From Anaerolineales bacterium (GTDB lineage: Bacteria > Chloroflexota > Anaerolineae > Anaerolineales > Villigracilaceae), in assembly GCA_020847435.1 (NCBI GenBank), contig JADLBX010000017.1:1-34598 (forward strand): a stretch of DNA of 34,598 bases. The letters are read 5' to 3'. Each line of letters begins with the position of its first letter. The stretch's first letter is position 1. The notes below the pieces were generated by a model. That model saw only the letters and a list, made by a program, of their open reading frames with translations. It was not told where the DNA came from and ran no database searches. Shown here one piece after another: positions 15,455 to 23,103 of the stretch. The translations under genes were made by a program, and so were the position numbers.

Positions 15455-18160
15455 TCAGATTTCAGATGTAATGATGGGAGAAGCACAAACCCGAAAACCG
15501 ATGAAGTAGTTGAAGTGGTCCGGGCTGTACCAGTCGCGGAACGCACAGCGGGTGCTCCTCTGATTACTGAGGAACGAGCCGCCGCGCAACACGCGAAACC
15601 CAGAAGCCTTTTCATCCTCGCGTCCGTCGCTGGCGTTGTAAGGATATTCTTTGTAAACACTGCGCGTCCATTCCCAGACATTGCCCGACATGTCGGCACA
15701 GCCATACGGCGAATCGCCGCGCGGAGAGAAGGTTCCAACTGGCGTAGTGGCTCGTTTGCCATTTTTACGCCGAATACGATCCCAAAAAGATTGAGGTTTC
15801 TGCCAATATTCGTCGGTGTTTGCGTATCCGTCTTTCCAGTCGTTTCCCCATGGATAAATGCGCCCATCCGTGCCGCGCGCGGCTTTTTCCCATTCGGCTT
15901 CGCTCGGCAAGGACACGCCTTTCCATTTGGCGAAGGCGAGCGCGTCGTTCCACGTCACATACACAACGGGATGGTTCTCCACACCGCCGAGCGAACGCTC
16001 GTCACTGGTTTTATATCCGCTCTCCTGCACGAAGGCGCGGTACTCATCCACCGTGACGGGATATTTGGCGATGTAGTAATTGGGCAGGTATAAAGTGTGC
16101 TGCGGCTGTTCTTCATCGTATTTTCGTTTATCTGCATCGGAACTGCCCATCAAAAATTCGCCAGCGGGGATCGAGAGCAAACCCAGTTCCTCGCCGCGTC
16201 CCAATTCGCAATATGCCCAGACTGCGGCGGCTTTAAGTCTTTCGTCAGCCTGTTTGCGCGCCGAAGTCAACGCGTTCCATAAGTCCGCGTCGGGCGAGGG
16301 TTTGAGTTTTGCAAGGACGAGCGCGCACTGCGCGCGTAAGTTCGCGTCGGCGTGCGGGTCGGCGAGGGCGCTCGTCAGGTTGGGCAGAAACGGTTTGCTT
16401 TGCTCCAGCCCGAGGTCGGGGATGAGCGAGGCAAGCACGCGTTTTTGGAGGTCGGGGTTATTCCCCGACAACACCGAGCCAACCCAACTTTGCATGGCTT
16501 GCGGGTCGGCGTCCGACAAAGCCGAACTCAATACGGCAAAGTCGCTGGTTGTTTGAGCGCGGTCCAGGTGCGCGGTCAATGTGTTTGTCACTTGCAGGCG
16601 CAGGGCAGGCTCCACCTGAATGCCTTCGGCAAGGCTCCAACCTGCCATCGCCAAACTCGCCGCGCTGGTATCGGCGTGGGCGAGCAGAGCCTTCAACAAA
16701 TTTTCACGCAGGTCTTTCGTCACCAACCTCACGGCGATCAGAATGACTTCGCGCCACTCAGCGCTATCGGCGTGTTCGAGCAAGAGGTCGGTGAATTTCT
16801 CGTCCACAATCTGGTCGGCGGCGAGGCGGTCTTGCAGGGCACGGTGAGCAAAGCCGTATTGGTACACGCCGAAATCCACAAGGATTCCCGAACGGCTCGA
16901 AATCTGTCGGACGAATTCTTCGGCGCTCATCGGCAGGTTACGCTTCGACAACAGCGGCGCGATCAACCCGCACAAGTCGGCTATGTTCATTTGCAACAAG
17001 TTCCGTTTGAGAAACTCAAACGCGATCGCCATCAGAATGGATTTCTTATCTTCATACGCCAGGGCGTTGAGCGGCGAATCGATATCCCTGCGCTTGTCCC
17101 AAATGCTCAGCAGGATCTTCAAGCACTCCTCGTACAACTCCGCCCGCCCGCGCGGCAGGCTGTGCTGATATTTATAAACCAGCGCGATCAATACGAGGAT
17201 TAACGGTCGGCGCGCGACCTTGAGCAAGCCCTGATTTTTAGACAGCGCCGTCCACAGTTTCTCCGCTTCATTCGAAGCCGATCGCAGCGCGGCTTCGCGG
17301 GTCAGGCGCAGTTGGTCGAGGCTTGGCTTTTCGGGCAGGTTCTTGTTCGCTTCCGCCGCTTTTACCACGCGATACCAATCGCCGATGAATTTCCGCACGG
17401 CGTCGTCGCTCAAATCCTGAATATCATACTCGTCAAAATCGGGGAAGAACTGTTTGCTCCAACCCATCGGGCGCGAGGTGACGATCATCCAATTGTCGGC
17501 GTATTTCCTGGCGAACATTTGAATTTGCCTGACGGCGTGTTCCTTGTCCTTTTCATCCAACACTTCGTCCAAGCCGTCGAACAAAACAATGCACTTTCCC
17601 CGCTCCAGGCGTTTTTCGAAATAGCCGTAGTGGATTTCCTCCTCGCAATGCTCGCGCGTGCCGATGAATTCCTTGAGTTGTTTTTGCTTCAACGTCCGCA
17701 AGCGCACGTAGATCGGCAGGGGATTCCCCAGTTCTTTTGGCAGGGCGTGTTTGATGGAACCCGTGAAGATCAGGATGAGATAATCGAGCAGGGTGGTCTT
17801 CCCCGCGCCGGGCATGCCTTTGATGGCAATCTGCCTTTTTGGCGTTCTGAAAACCTTCGTCCAATCGTCCGCATGTGAGTCGGTCTCCGAATCCAATTTC
17901 AGCGAAATGTACACATTCTCCAACTTGGGCGGCTTCTCGCGGTCTTCATACGCGCCGATCAATTTGAGGTTCTCGCGGTTCACGGTCAGCGCGGCGAAAT
18001 AACGCTTCGTCACGCCAAAGCCCACAGCCTGAAAAAAACCATCCAACCACTCGCCGATCTTCCTAAACCCCGCCTTGATCGGCTCCGAGAGAATCAGAAT
18101 CACGATCGCGGTGACGACCCCGACTACGATTTTTTCGATGCTTTCCTGCGACAGGTCCAT
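15455..18160 (-). CDS. Membrane-anchored NACHT ATPase fused to an FGE/C-type-lectin-like domain
   Basis: A 901-residue fusion. An N-terminal membrane helix (about 11-28, IVVGVVTAIVILILSEP) precedes a NACHT STAND ATPase: Walker A GMPGAGKTT (115-123), Walker B IVLFDGLDEV (191-200), TSRP soon after, and a winged-helix end FAHRALQDRLAADQ. An alpha-helical repeat region (about 480-660) leads to an FGE-sulfatase/SUMF1 domain (664-901: IPAGEFLMGSS, NPVY-like VVYVTWNDALAFAKW, LPSEAEWEKAARG, MSGNVWEWT, VLRGGSF, IGFRVC). Bacterial NACHT proteins often act in anti-phage defence, and FGE-fold domains often bind ligands. The last 40 residues look like a DGR variable region. ATG 18160 has AAGGA seven bases upstream. 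The gene faces the MNT/HEPN pair. Confidence 0.88.
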   Translation of the reverse strand: MDLSQESIEKIVVGVVTAIVILILSEPIKAGFRKIGEWLDGFFQAVGFGVTKRYFAALTVNRENLKLIGAYEDREKPPKLENVYISLKLDSETDSHADDWTKVFRTPKRQIAIKGMPGAGKTTLLDYLILIFTGSIKHALPKELGNPLPIYVRLRTLKQKQLKEFIGTREHCEEEIHYGYFEKRLERGKCIVLFDGLDEVLDEKDKEHAVRQIQMFARKYADNWMIVTSRPMGWSKQFFPDFDEYDIQDLSDDAVRKFIGDWYRVVKAAEANKNLPEKPSLDQLRLTREAALRSASNEAEKLWTALSKNQGLLKVARRPLILVLIALVYKYQHSLPRGRAELYEECLKILLSIWDKRRDIDSPLNALAYEDKKSILMAIAFEFLKRNLLQMNIADLCGLIAPLLSKRNLPMSAEEFVRQISSRSGILVDFGVYQYGFAHRALQDRLAADQIVDEKFTDLLLEHADSAEWREVILIAVRLVTKDLRENLLKALLAHADTSAASLAMAGWSLAEGIQVEPALRLQVTNTLTAHLDRAQTTSDFAVLSSALSDADPQAMQSWVGSVLSGNNPDLQKRVLASLIPDLGLEQSKPFLPNLTSALADPHADANLRAQCALVLAKLKPSPDADLWNALTSARKQADERLKAAAVWAYCELGRGEELGLLSIPAGEFLMGSSDADKRKYDEEQPQHTLYLPNYYIAKYPVTVDEYRAFVQESGYKTSDERSLGGVENHPVVYVTWNDALAFAKWKGVSLPSEAEWEKAARGTDGRIYPWGNDWKDGYANTDEYWQKPQSFWDRIRRKNGKRATTPVGTFSPRGDSPYGCADMSGNVWEWTRSVYKEYPYNASDGREDEKASGFRVLRGGSFLSNQRSTRCAFRDWYSPDHFNYFIGFRVCASPIITSEI
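15500..15574 (-). other. Candidate DGR variable region at the NACHT-FGE C-terminus
   Basis: Residues about 863-887 lie between the conserved blocks VLRGGS and IGFR. Of 25 codons, 20 end in C or T, and the surface-exposed positions read TTC, CTC, AGT, AAT, AGC, ACC, GAC, TAC, AGC, CAC, TTC, AAC, TAC, TTC. This is what adenine mutagenesis of AAY (Asn) template codons gives. Homologous FGE proteins commonly have Asn runs at these positions (recalled from the family, not searched). No template repeat or reverse transcriptase is in the window. Confidence 0.4.
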
Positions 18161-18179
18161 GTGATTTCCTTGTATGCAA

Positions 18180-18262
18180 GTATACACGTAGACAGGTACG
18201 CCCGGAATCAATTCTTCAAATCGTGTTTACCTGTTTTCTTGTTTACCTGTTTACCTATCTAC
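18180..18262. repeat. 8-bp-period repeats in opposed orientation between the NACHT and RNase H genes
   Basis: Units GTATACAC and GTAGACAG (18180-18195) run forward. Five units run in reverse at 18223-18262; read on the minus strand they are GTAGATAG, GTAAACAG, GTAAACAA, GAAAACAG, GTAAACAC. The two parts can pair into a hairpin. The last reverse unit supplies the TAG stop of the RNase H gene (18259-18261). A TATACT in the forward part could serve as -10 box for the NACHT gene. Confidence 0.7.
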
Positions 18263-18882
18263 TTCCTCCCAAAATCCGCCGGGTTCTCGCCCCACTCGCC
18301 CGTGTTCCATTTCAGCGCCGCCTCGTCGTCCAACTCATTTTCCGCCAGCCAATTCTCCGCGCTGCGGATCATCGCAAAGACGATCGCGTTCTTGCCGGTG
18401 TGCTTCAACCGCGTTTTGCACACGCCCATCTCGACCCATGCAATTGCATTTTCCGAATCCGAATAGATCGGCAACTTCCTTTTGTGTTTCACCAACCACG
18501 TCAGCGCGCGCACGATCGCTAAAAATTCGCCGACGTTGTTCGTCCCATCCGGGTATGGACCCGCGCGAAAAATTTCCCTGCCCGATTCCGTTTCGACGCC
18601 GCGATATTCCATTTTGCCGGGCGAGCCTTTACACGCCGCGTCCACGCAGATGGATGGAATGATCGGCGGCTCTTCGGACTTCCTCCACTTCCCCGACGTG
18701 GACGCCCTCCCCTTAAACGCTTCATACTTCGACTGGAAGGCTGACTCGGCTTCCCGGCGCGTTTCAAACGCCTTGAACTCCGCGCCGACGAATCCCTTCA
18801 CCAGCGTCTCACACTCCGCCCACGAAGTGAAGATACCGGTCTCGCGTCCCTTCCAAACGACGTAGAACTTTTGCTTTGGCAT
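18259..18882 (-). CDS. Ribonuclease H with N-terminal viroplasmin (hybrid-binding) domain
   Basis: A 207-residue protein. Residues 1-50 (KFYVVWKGRETGIFTSWAEC and a following FKAFETRREAESAF) form a Cauli_VI/viroplasmin domain like the hybrid-binding domain of eukaryotic RNase H1. The rest is an RNase HI fold that degrades RNA in RNA-DNA hybrids: ICVDAACKG (first Asp), GVETESGREIF, NNVGEFLAIVRALTWL (Glu), IYSDSENAIAWV (second Asp). ATG 18882 replaces a longer start at 18918, since MPKQKFYVVW is the natural beginning. The stop TAG lies inside an 8-bp repeat unit. No reverse transcriptase lies next to it. Confidence 0.88.
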   Translation of the reverse strand: MPKQKFYVVWKGRETGIFTSWAECETLVKGFVGAEFKAFETRREAESAFQSKYEAFKGRASTSGKWRKSEEPPIIPSICVDAACKGSPGKMEYRGVETESGREIFRAGPYPDGTNNVGEFLAIVRALTWLVKHKRKLPIYSDSENAIAWVEMGVCKTRLKHTGKNAIVFAMIRSAENWLAENELDDEAALKWNTGEWGENPADFGRK

Positions 18883-18890
18883 AATTCTCG

Positions 18891-18941
18891 TAGGGGCGGG
18901 GTTTCCCCGCCTGCGCATCGAACGAGATGACCGCGCCCCTA
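18891..18941. repeat. Nested inverted repeat between the CBS and RNase H genes
   Basis: Outer arms TAGGGGCG (18891-18898) and CGCCCCTA (18934-18941) enclose an inner stem GGCGGGG (18895-18901) and CCCCGCC (18905-18911) with a TTT loop. The right outer arm contains the CBS gene stop codon. It is probably a dispersed repeat; there is no T-run. Confidence 0.55.
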
Positions 18942-19352
18942 GCCTCCGTATTCGTCCACCCAGCCGGTTTCCTCGACCGCCATGAAAATATCGGTCGCGG
19001 AGATCATGCCGACCAGCGTGCCGTGTTCGTCGGCGATCGGCAAGTGATGGAATTTATGCGCGTGCATCACCTGCGAACATTCGGCGAGCGTCCATTCCGC
19101 TTTGCCGGTGATGATGGGACCCGACATGATCTCGCCGACTTGCGTCTCGGCGGGGTTGCGGTTCGCCGCCGCGATCTTGTCGCGGATGTCGGTGGTCGTC
19201 AGGATGCCATAGGTTTTATTCTTCGCGCTGACATCCACAATCACGCTGTGAATATTGCGGCGGCGCATGAGGGTCATGGCATACGACACGGTCGTGTCCG
19301 GGTCAACGACGACAACGGGACTGCTCATCCAATCTCGAACAAGGTGGGGCAT
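18939..19352 (-). CDS. Tandem CBS-domain protein
   Basis: A 137-residue protein made of two CBS motifs (about 5-62 and 70-130). Typical pieces are VRDWMSSPVVVVDPDTTVSYAM (given in part) with GILTTTDIRDKI, and VGEIMSGPIIT with LVGMISATDIF. CBS pairs bind adenine nucleotides and regulate partner proteins; no effector domain is attached, so the partner is unknown. A strong GGAGGA ribosome site precedes ATG 19352. Confidence 0.9.
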   Translation of the reverse strand: MPHLVRDWMSSPVVVVDPDTTVSYAMTLMRRRNIHSVIVDVSAKNKTYGILTTTDIRDKIAAANRNPAETQVGEIMSGPIITGKAEWTLAECSQVMHAHKFHHLPIADEHGTLVGMISATDIFMAVEETGWVDEYGG

Positions 19353-19379
19353 GGTTTCCTCCGAATAATTTGCTCTCGC

Positions 19380-19421
19380 CGCCGTCTTCGGCGTTGAGGC
19401 TTCCGCCGTGGACGGCGGAAC
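19380..19421. other. Two short hairpins between the CBS and lipoprotein genes
   Basis: CGCCG-TCTT-CGGCG (about 19380-19393) and TTCCGCCGT-GG-ACGGCGGAA (about 19400-19419) lie downstream of the lipoprotein stop on the minus strand. No T-run follows, so a terminator function is weakly supported. Confidence 0.35.
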
Positions 19422-19430
19422 AGCGTACGG

Positions 19431-20390
19431 TTATTTTACAACCAATTCAACCGAATCCATCGCCAGCAGTGAACCGTCCTTCGCGCTGATATCTTGAATC
19501 TCGATGCGGATCGTCGCGCCGGAGAGGATGCCGCCCAACAGGATCGTTTCATTAAATGTGCCGGGCGCGCCGAGGTCGGTTGTGGTCACCGTCAAGGCGC
19601 CAGCGGAAAGTTCGACCGCGCCGATGTCGTAGATGCGATAGGCAAGCGTATTCTCGAACGGCGAGATGGCGACGCTGCCCTTGATCTGCACAGAGCTGAA
19701 GGCTTCCGCCCCGTTGGCAGGCGCTTCGATGGTGATCGTGCGCGGCTTGCCGTCGGGTGTGAAGGTGACGTAATCGCTCATGACCAGTTGGCTGTTTTCC
19801 CAACGATAATGCCGCGCGTTCCGCAAGGTGGGACAGCAAAACGGGTCATCGGAAGCGTGCGTGATCGCGTCGAGGAAGATTTCGCCGCCTGCGATTGAAA
19901 GCGCGTTGATGGCGGGTCTATCGTCCACCAGCGTGGAAGTTTGAAACACGGGTTGTCCGTTGATTTCCGCGTAGACGGCGATGAAAACGAACACGCCTGT
20001 CCCGCCGTAATTTTCCGCGACCGCCACTGCAATTTCATCCACGCCGTCGCCGTTGAGGTCGCCGTGCGCGATGTGATCCATCACGGTGACGGAGGTTTTA
20101 TCGGCAGGCGTGGGACCAATCTCCTCGTATTTTCCGTCCACGAGTTGGACGAGGCGCGGCGAATCGGGCAAGCCGAGTTGATATTGCGCGTTGCGGATCT
20201 GCGCGACGTAATCGGGCGCGGGCGTGGGTGCGGGCGCGTCGGTGGGAGGAAAGGTTGAAGTGGGCGGGGCAGATGTCCCTGTGGGCGAAGCGGGGGTACA
20301 TCCAATTAAAAAGAGGAGGAGCAGGAATATCGCGAGGAGATTGCTTCGCTTACGCTCGCAATGACATGTTAGGGAATTACGGGAAACCAT
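19431..20390 (-). CDS. Lipoprotein with a C-terminal Gmad2-like Ig domain
   Basis: A 319-residue predicted lipoprotein. A basic n-region (MVSRNSLTCHCERKRSN), a hydrophobic core (LLAIFLLLLFL) and a lipobox LIGC lead to a Thr/Pro linker, then an FG-GAP/VCBS-like middle (DLNGDGVDEIAVAV, calcium-loop type). A C-terminal immunoglobulin-like segment begins ITIEAPANGAEAFSSVQIKG and resembles Gmad2 domains. The n-region is encoded by a copy of a dispersed repeat (20336-20366). ATG 20390 overlaps the end of the upstream YCF48-like gene by 22 nt. A cell-surface role is inferred; the ligand is unknown. Confidence 0.75.
   Translation of the reverse strand: MVSRNSLTCHCERKRSNLLAIFLLLLFLIGCTPASPTGTSAPPTSTFPPTDAPAPTPAPDYVAQIRNAQYQLGLPDSPRLVQLVDGKYEEIGPTPADKTSVTVMDHIAHGDLNGDGVDEIAVAVAENYGGTGVFVFIAVYAEINGQPVFQTSTLVDDRPAINALSIAGGEIFLDAITHASDDPFCCPTLRNARHYRWENSQLVMSDYVTFTPDGKPRTITIEAPANGAEAFSSVQIKGSVAISPFENTLAYRIYDIGAVELSAGALTVTTTDLGAPGTFNETILLGGILSGATIRIEIQDISAKDGSLLAMDSVELVVK
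20336..20366. repeat. Dispersed repeat (ATTGCTTCG...CGCAATGACA type) forming a signal peptide n-region
   Basis: ATTGCTTCGCTTACGCTCGCAA-type sequence with self-complementary ends ATTGC and GCAAT. The minus strand encodes TCHCERKRSNLL of the lipoprotein. Related copies lie at 32877-32924, inside a glycosyltransferase gene, and at 34394-34433, intergenic. Confidence 0.65.
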
Positions 20391-21544
20391 GTGGCGCCTC
20401 CATCGTCGGTGCGGTATAACGAACGCTGATTGGTGGTTGGGTCTTGCGCGATGAGGTAGCCAGTGGATGCGTTCACGAAATCCATGCTGGAATACGCATC
20501 GCCGAATTTGATGTCGGGTGAGATGACGCTCCACGTCGCCGCCGCGTCGCGCGTGACGTAAAACTGGTCGCGGTTATACACGAGCATTTCACTCGCCGAC
20601 AGGAAGTCGGCGTCGCCGCCGCCGGGAATCAATGTGGGCGTGAGCGACCACGTGTTGCCCGCGTCGTTTGACGTGTAGACGATGAGATTACTCGCATCGG
20701 CAAAGGCGCGCATCTTCAGATAGGCGCGGCTCAGCGAAACGAACGCCATTTGCTCGATGCCCACGTCGGCATTTTCGAAGCCAGTCGGAAACGGCAAAGC
20801 GATGTGCGACCAGGTTGCGCCGCCATCGTCTGTCCGATAAAGATACGACGTGCCCGGCGCATAGACCACGCCGTAGACCCATGCGGTTTGCATGTTTAAC
20901 GGCGCAATCCCAGATTTGAGTCCGCCGAGCGGAAGTGAATCGGACGAACCCTCACGGTTCGGGTCGTTGGTGTATTTTTGCGCCCACGTCGCGCCGCCAT
21001 CGCTGGTTTGATAGATGGCGACCGCGTTCGAGCCCGCGCCGACTCCGAGATCGGCTAATGCCCAGCCGTTGTTCGCGTCGAGGAACGAGATGTCCGCGCC
21101 GCTGTATTGAACGTCGATCTTGCTCCAGTTGAGTCCGCCGTCGGTCGTGCGGAATTGGAATCCGCTGAACGGGTAATTTGCATTGTCGGGTTTTTGAATC
21201 CAAACGTGGTCGTTGTCCAGCACAAACCACTCCACGCTGTAGCCGACTTCGGTCAATTCAGGCGGGGTGACGTTGTACCACGTGATGCCGCCATCATTCG
21301 TGCGGACGATGTGAGACTCGGTGATGCCCCAACCGTCGAGCGCGCTGATGAATTGAATTTTGATCAGTTCAGGCGCTTCGACCAACGGCGCGTCGATTTC
21401 AACAGGCGCGGGCGTTTCGGGGATTGATGTGGATGGAATCGCCAACGCTTCGGGAGCATCGGGAGTAGGCGAGGCAGGCAGGTTGCAGGCAACAAGGGAG
21501 GAAAGAAGGAAGAGGATTGAAAGAGCCAAGAGGAATCGTTTCAT
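20369..21544 (-). CDS. YCF48/BNR-repeat beta-propeller lipoprotein
   Basis: A 391-residue predicted lipoprotein with signal peptide MKRFLLALSILFLLSSLVAC (Cys20 in the lipobox). The mature part holds about seven Asp-box repeats of the type (T/S)xDGGxTW: TNDGGITW, TTDGGLNW, TSDGGATW, TDDGGATW, SNDAGNTW, TRDAAATW, TDDGGATW. This predicts a YCF48 or sialidase-like beta-propeller. YCF48 itself assists photosystem II assembly, but in non-phototrophs such proteins are surface proteins of unknown role. ATG 21544 is chosen for the signal peptide; no ribosome site is visible. It overlaps the following lipoprotein gene, so the two are likely co-expressed. Confidence 0.85.
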   Translation of the reverse strand: MKRFLLALSILFLLSSLVACNLPASPTPDAPEALAIPSTSIPETPAPVEIDAPLVEAPELIKIQFISALDGWGITESHIVRTNDGGITWYNVTPPELTEVGYSVEWFVLDNDHVWIQKPDNANYPFSGFQFRTTDGGLNWSKIDVQYSGADISFLDANNGWALADLGVGAGSNAVAIYQTSDGGATWAQKYTNDPNREGSSDSLPLGGLKSGIAPLNMQTAWVYGVVYAPGTSYLYRTDDGGATWSHIALPFPTGFENADVGIEQMAFVSLSRAYLKMRAFADASNLIVYTSNDAGNTWSLTPTLIPGGGDADFLSASEMLVYNRDQFYVTRDAAATWSVISPDIKFGDAYSSMDFVNASTGYLIAQDPTTNQRSLYRTDDGGATWFPVIP

Positions 21545-21578
21545 TTTTATTAACCAAATCGCCTTACGAGGTTTTGTT

Positions 21579-21652
21579 CGTAACGCGAGACTGCGAAGCG
21601 TCTCGCTTTTCAAGCGTCACTTGCGCAAGAGCGACATGAATGTCGCGTTACG
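21579..21652. repeat. Structured palindromic repeat upstream of the YCF48-like gene
   Basis: Arms CGTAACGCGA (21579-21588) and TCGCGTTACG (21643-21652) close a 74-bp unit. Inside it two smaller inverted pairs occur, GCGAGAC with GTCTCGC, and GCGACAT with ATGTCGC. It ends 5 bp from the thiolase stop codon, so it may also act as the thiolase transcript end. Confidence 0.6.
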
Positions 21653-21656
21653 ATAA

Positions 21657-22868
21657 TTAACCGAGATATTCGATGACGGTCGCTTCACCTTGACCGACGC
21701 CGACGCAGAGGGTGGCAAGTCCGTATCGCACATTGCCGCGTAATTTCATTTCATGCACAAGCGTTGTTACCAGCCGCGCGCCCGAACAACCAAGCGGATG
21801 CCCGATTGCAATTGCGCCGCCGTTGACGTTGACGATCTCGGGGTCGAGTTCCAGATCTTCCATCACCGCAAGCGATTGCACGGCGAAGGCTTCGTTGAGT
21901 TCAACCAAGCCGATGTCTTTCATTTGCAAGCCCGCGCGCTGCAAAACTTTCCTTGTCGCTGGCACGGGTCCGTAACCCATCACGCGCGGCGGGACTCCAG
22001 CAGACGCAGATGAAACGACGCGCGCCAACGGTTTGAGATTCAACGCCTTTGCTTTTTCTTCACTCATCATCAACACTGCCGCCGCGCCATCGTTGAGTCC
22101 AGACGAATTTCCCGCCGTCACGGTTCCGCCCTCTTTGGCGAACGCAGGCTTGAGTTTCGCAAGCGATTCCATCGTCGTGTCGCGGCGCGGGCGTTCGTCG
22201 GTATCAACAAGTTTCGGCTCGCCTTTTTTCTGCGGGATGGAAACTGGGAGAATTTCTTTCGCCATTCTTCCCGAATCGATTGCGGCTAGCGCGCGTTGAT
22301 GCGAACGCAACGAAAACTTATCCTGCATCTCGCGCGTGATGTGCGGACGTTCCTTCGCGATATTTTCGGCTGTCTCGCCCATGGACTCCGTTCCATACTT
22401 TTCTTTCATTTTCGGATTCGGATAACGCCAGCCCAACGCGGTATCCCACGCGGTGAGGTTGCCGAACGAAAACCCCGCTTCGGCTTTCGGAATGGAGTAC
22501 GGGGCGCGGCTCATCGACTCGACACCACCCGCGATGTAGACCTCTCCCTCCCCGGCTTTGATGGCGCGCGCCGCTTGGTTGATCGCGCTCAAGCCCGAAG
22601 CGCACAAGCGGTTCACGGTCACGCCCGCGACTTCAACGGGCAATCCCGCGAGCAACGCGGACATGCGTGCGATGTTGCGGTTATCTTCGCCCGCTTGATT
22701 AGCACAGCCGAGGAAGACTTCTTCCACGAGCGCGGGGTCAAGGCTGGAGCGTTGAATCATTTCACGGATGACTGTAGCCGCCATATCGTCGGGGCGAAGC
22801 GGGGAGAGAATCCCGCCGAGAGCGCCGATGGGCGTGCGGATGGCGTCTATGATGACTGCGGATGTCAT
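21657..22868 (-). CDS. Acetyl-CoA acetyltransferase (thiolase)
   Basis: A 403-residue thiolase that condenses or cleaves acyl-CoA thioesters in the cytoplasm. The nucleophile Cys89 is in [11 protein letters not shown], and the later catalytic motifs [17 protein letters not shown] (His and second Cys) and the GGVESMS segment are all present. Degradative (FadA-like) and biosynthetic enzymes cannot be separated by eye. ATG 22868 is chosen because of GGAG six bases upstream. The 5' region contains three copies of this ribosome site and start region interleaved with palindromes. Confidence 0.92.
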   Translation of the reverse strand: MTSAVIIDAIRTPIGALGGILSPLRPDDMAATVIREMIQRSSLDPALVEEVFLGCANQAGEDNRNIARMSALLAGLPVEVAGVTVNRLCASGLSAINQAARAIKAGEGEVYIAGGVESMSRAPYSIPKAEAGFSFGNLTAWDTALGWRYPNPKMKEKYGTESMGETAENIAKERPHITREMQDKFSLRSHQRALAAIDSGRMAKEILPVSIPQKKGEPKLVDTDERPRRDTTMESLAKLKPAFAKEGGTVTAGNSSGLNDGAAAVLMMSEEKAKALNLKPLARVVSSASAGVPPRVMGYGPVPATRKVLQRAGLQMKDIGLVELNEAFAVQSLAVMEDLELDPEIVNVNGGAIAIGHPLGCSGARLVTTLVHEMKLRGNVRYGLATLCVGVGQGEATVIEYLG

Positions 22869-23103
22869 AAATTTCTCCAAATGCAATTACTCAAAAAATG
22901 TTCGTTCGGGCGGTAGTTGTACTGCCGCCCGCCTTGACGCAGTGCAACTGCGTCAAGAACGATTTCCATGTATTTCTCCTACTCAAAAAAAAGACGAGAC
23001 TGAATGTTCGGGCGGTAGTTGCACTGCTGTCTGCCTTGACGCAGTACAACTGCGTCAAGAACGTGAAAGTCATTTATTTCTCCTACTCAAAGAAAGACGA
23101 GAC
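22866..23103 (-). repeat. Triplicated junction repeat with two twin-palindrome inserts upstream of the thiolase gene
   Basis: Flank copies lie at 23071-23103, 22967-23000 and 22866-22899. On the minus strand each carries a TTTGAGTA segment, a GGAGAAAT ribosome site and an ATG. Between them are two inserts (22901-22966 and 23001-23070), each with two hairpins. In the first insert these are 22907-22916/22922-22931 and 22933-22943/22947-22957 (11-bp perfect stem), closed by TCGTTC and GAACGA. The first flank copy contains the true end of the upstream membrane-protein gene; the last carries the true thiolase start. Confidence 0.75.

Noticed and set aside
15500-15574. Calling a complete diversity-generating retroelement
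   Set aside because: No reverse transcriptase, template repeat or accessory gene is visible in the window; only a candidate variable region is claimed.
16352-17203. A 283-codon plus-strand frame
   Set aside because: It is fully antisense to the well-supported NACHT-FGE gene and shows a composition typical of a shadow frame.
18161-18211. N-terminal extension of the NACHT protein
   Set aside because: The extension translates the 8-bp repeat (VPVYVYTC), while a good ribosome site precedes ATG 18160.
20369-21544. Photosystem II assembly factor YCF48
   Set aside because: No photosynthesis gene is present; the protein is a lipoprotein with generic Asp-box repeats.
22891-23073. A 60-codon minus-strand frame between the small membrane protein and thiolase
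   Set aside because: It is a translation of the palindromic inserts (LTQLYCVKA occurs twice in variant form), not a recognisable gene, although ribosome sites exist before it.
22866-23103. CRISPR-like array upstream of the thiolase gene
   Set aside because: There are three direct repeats, but the spacers are near-identical to each other and palindromic, and no cas genes are present.
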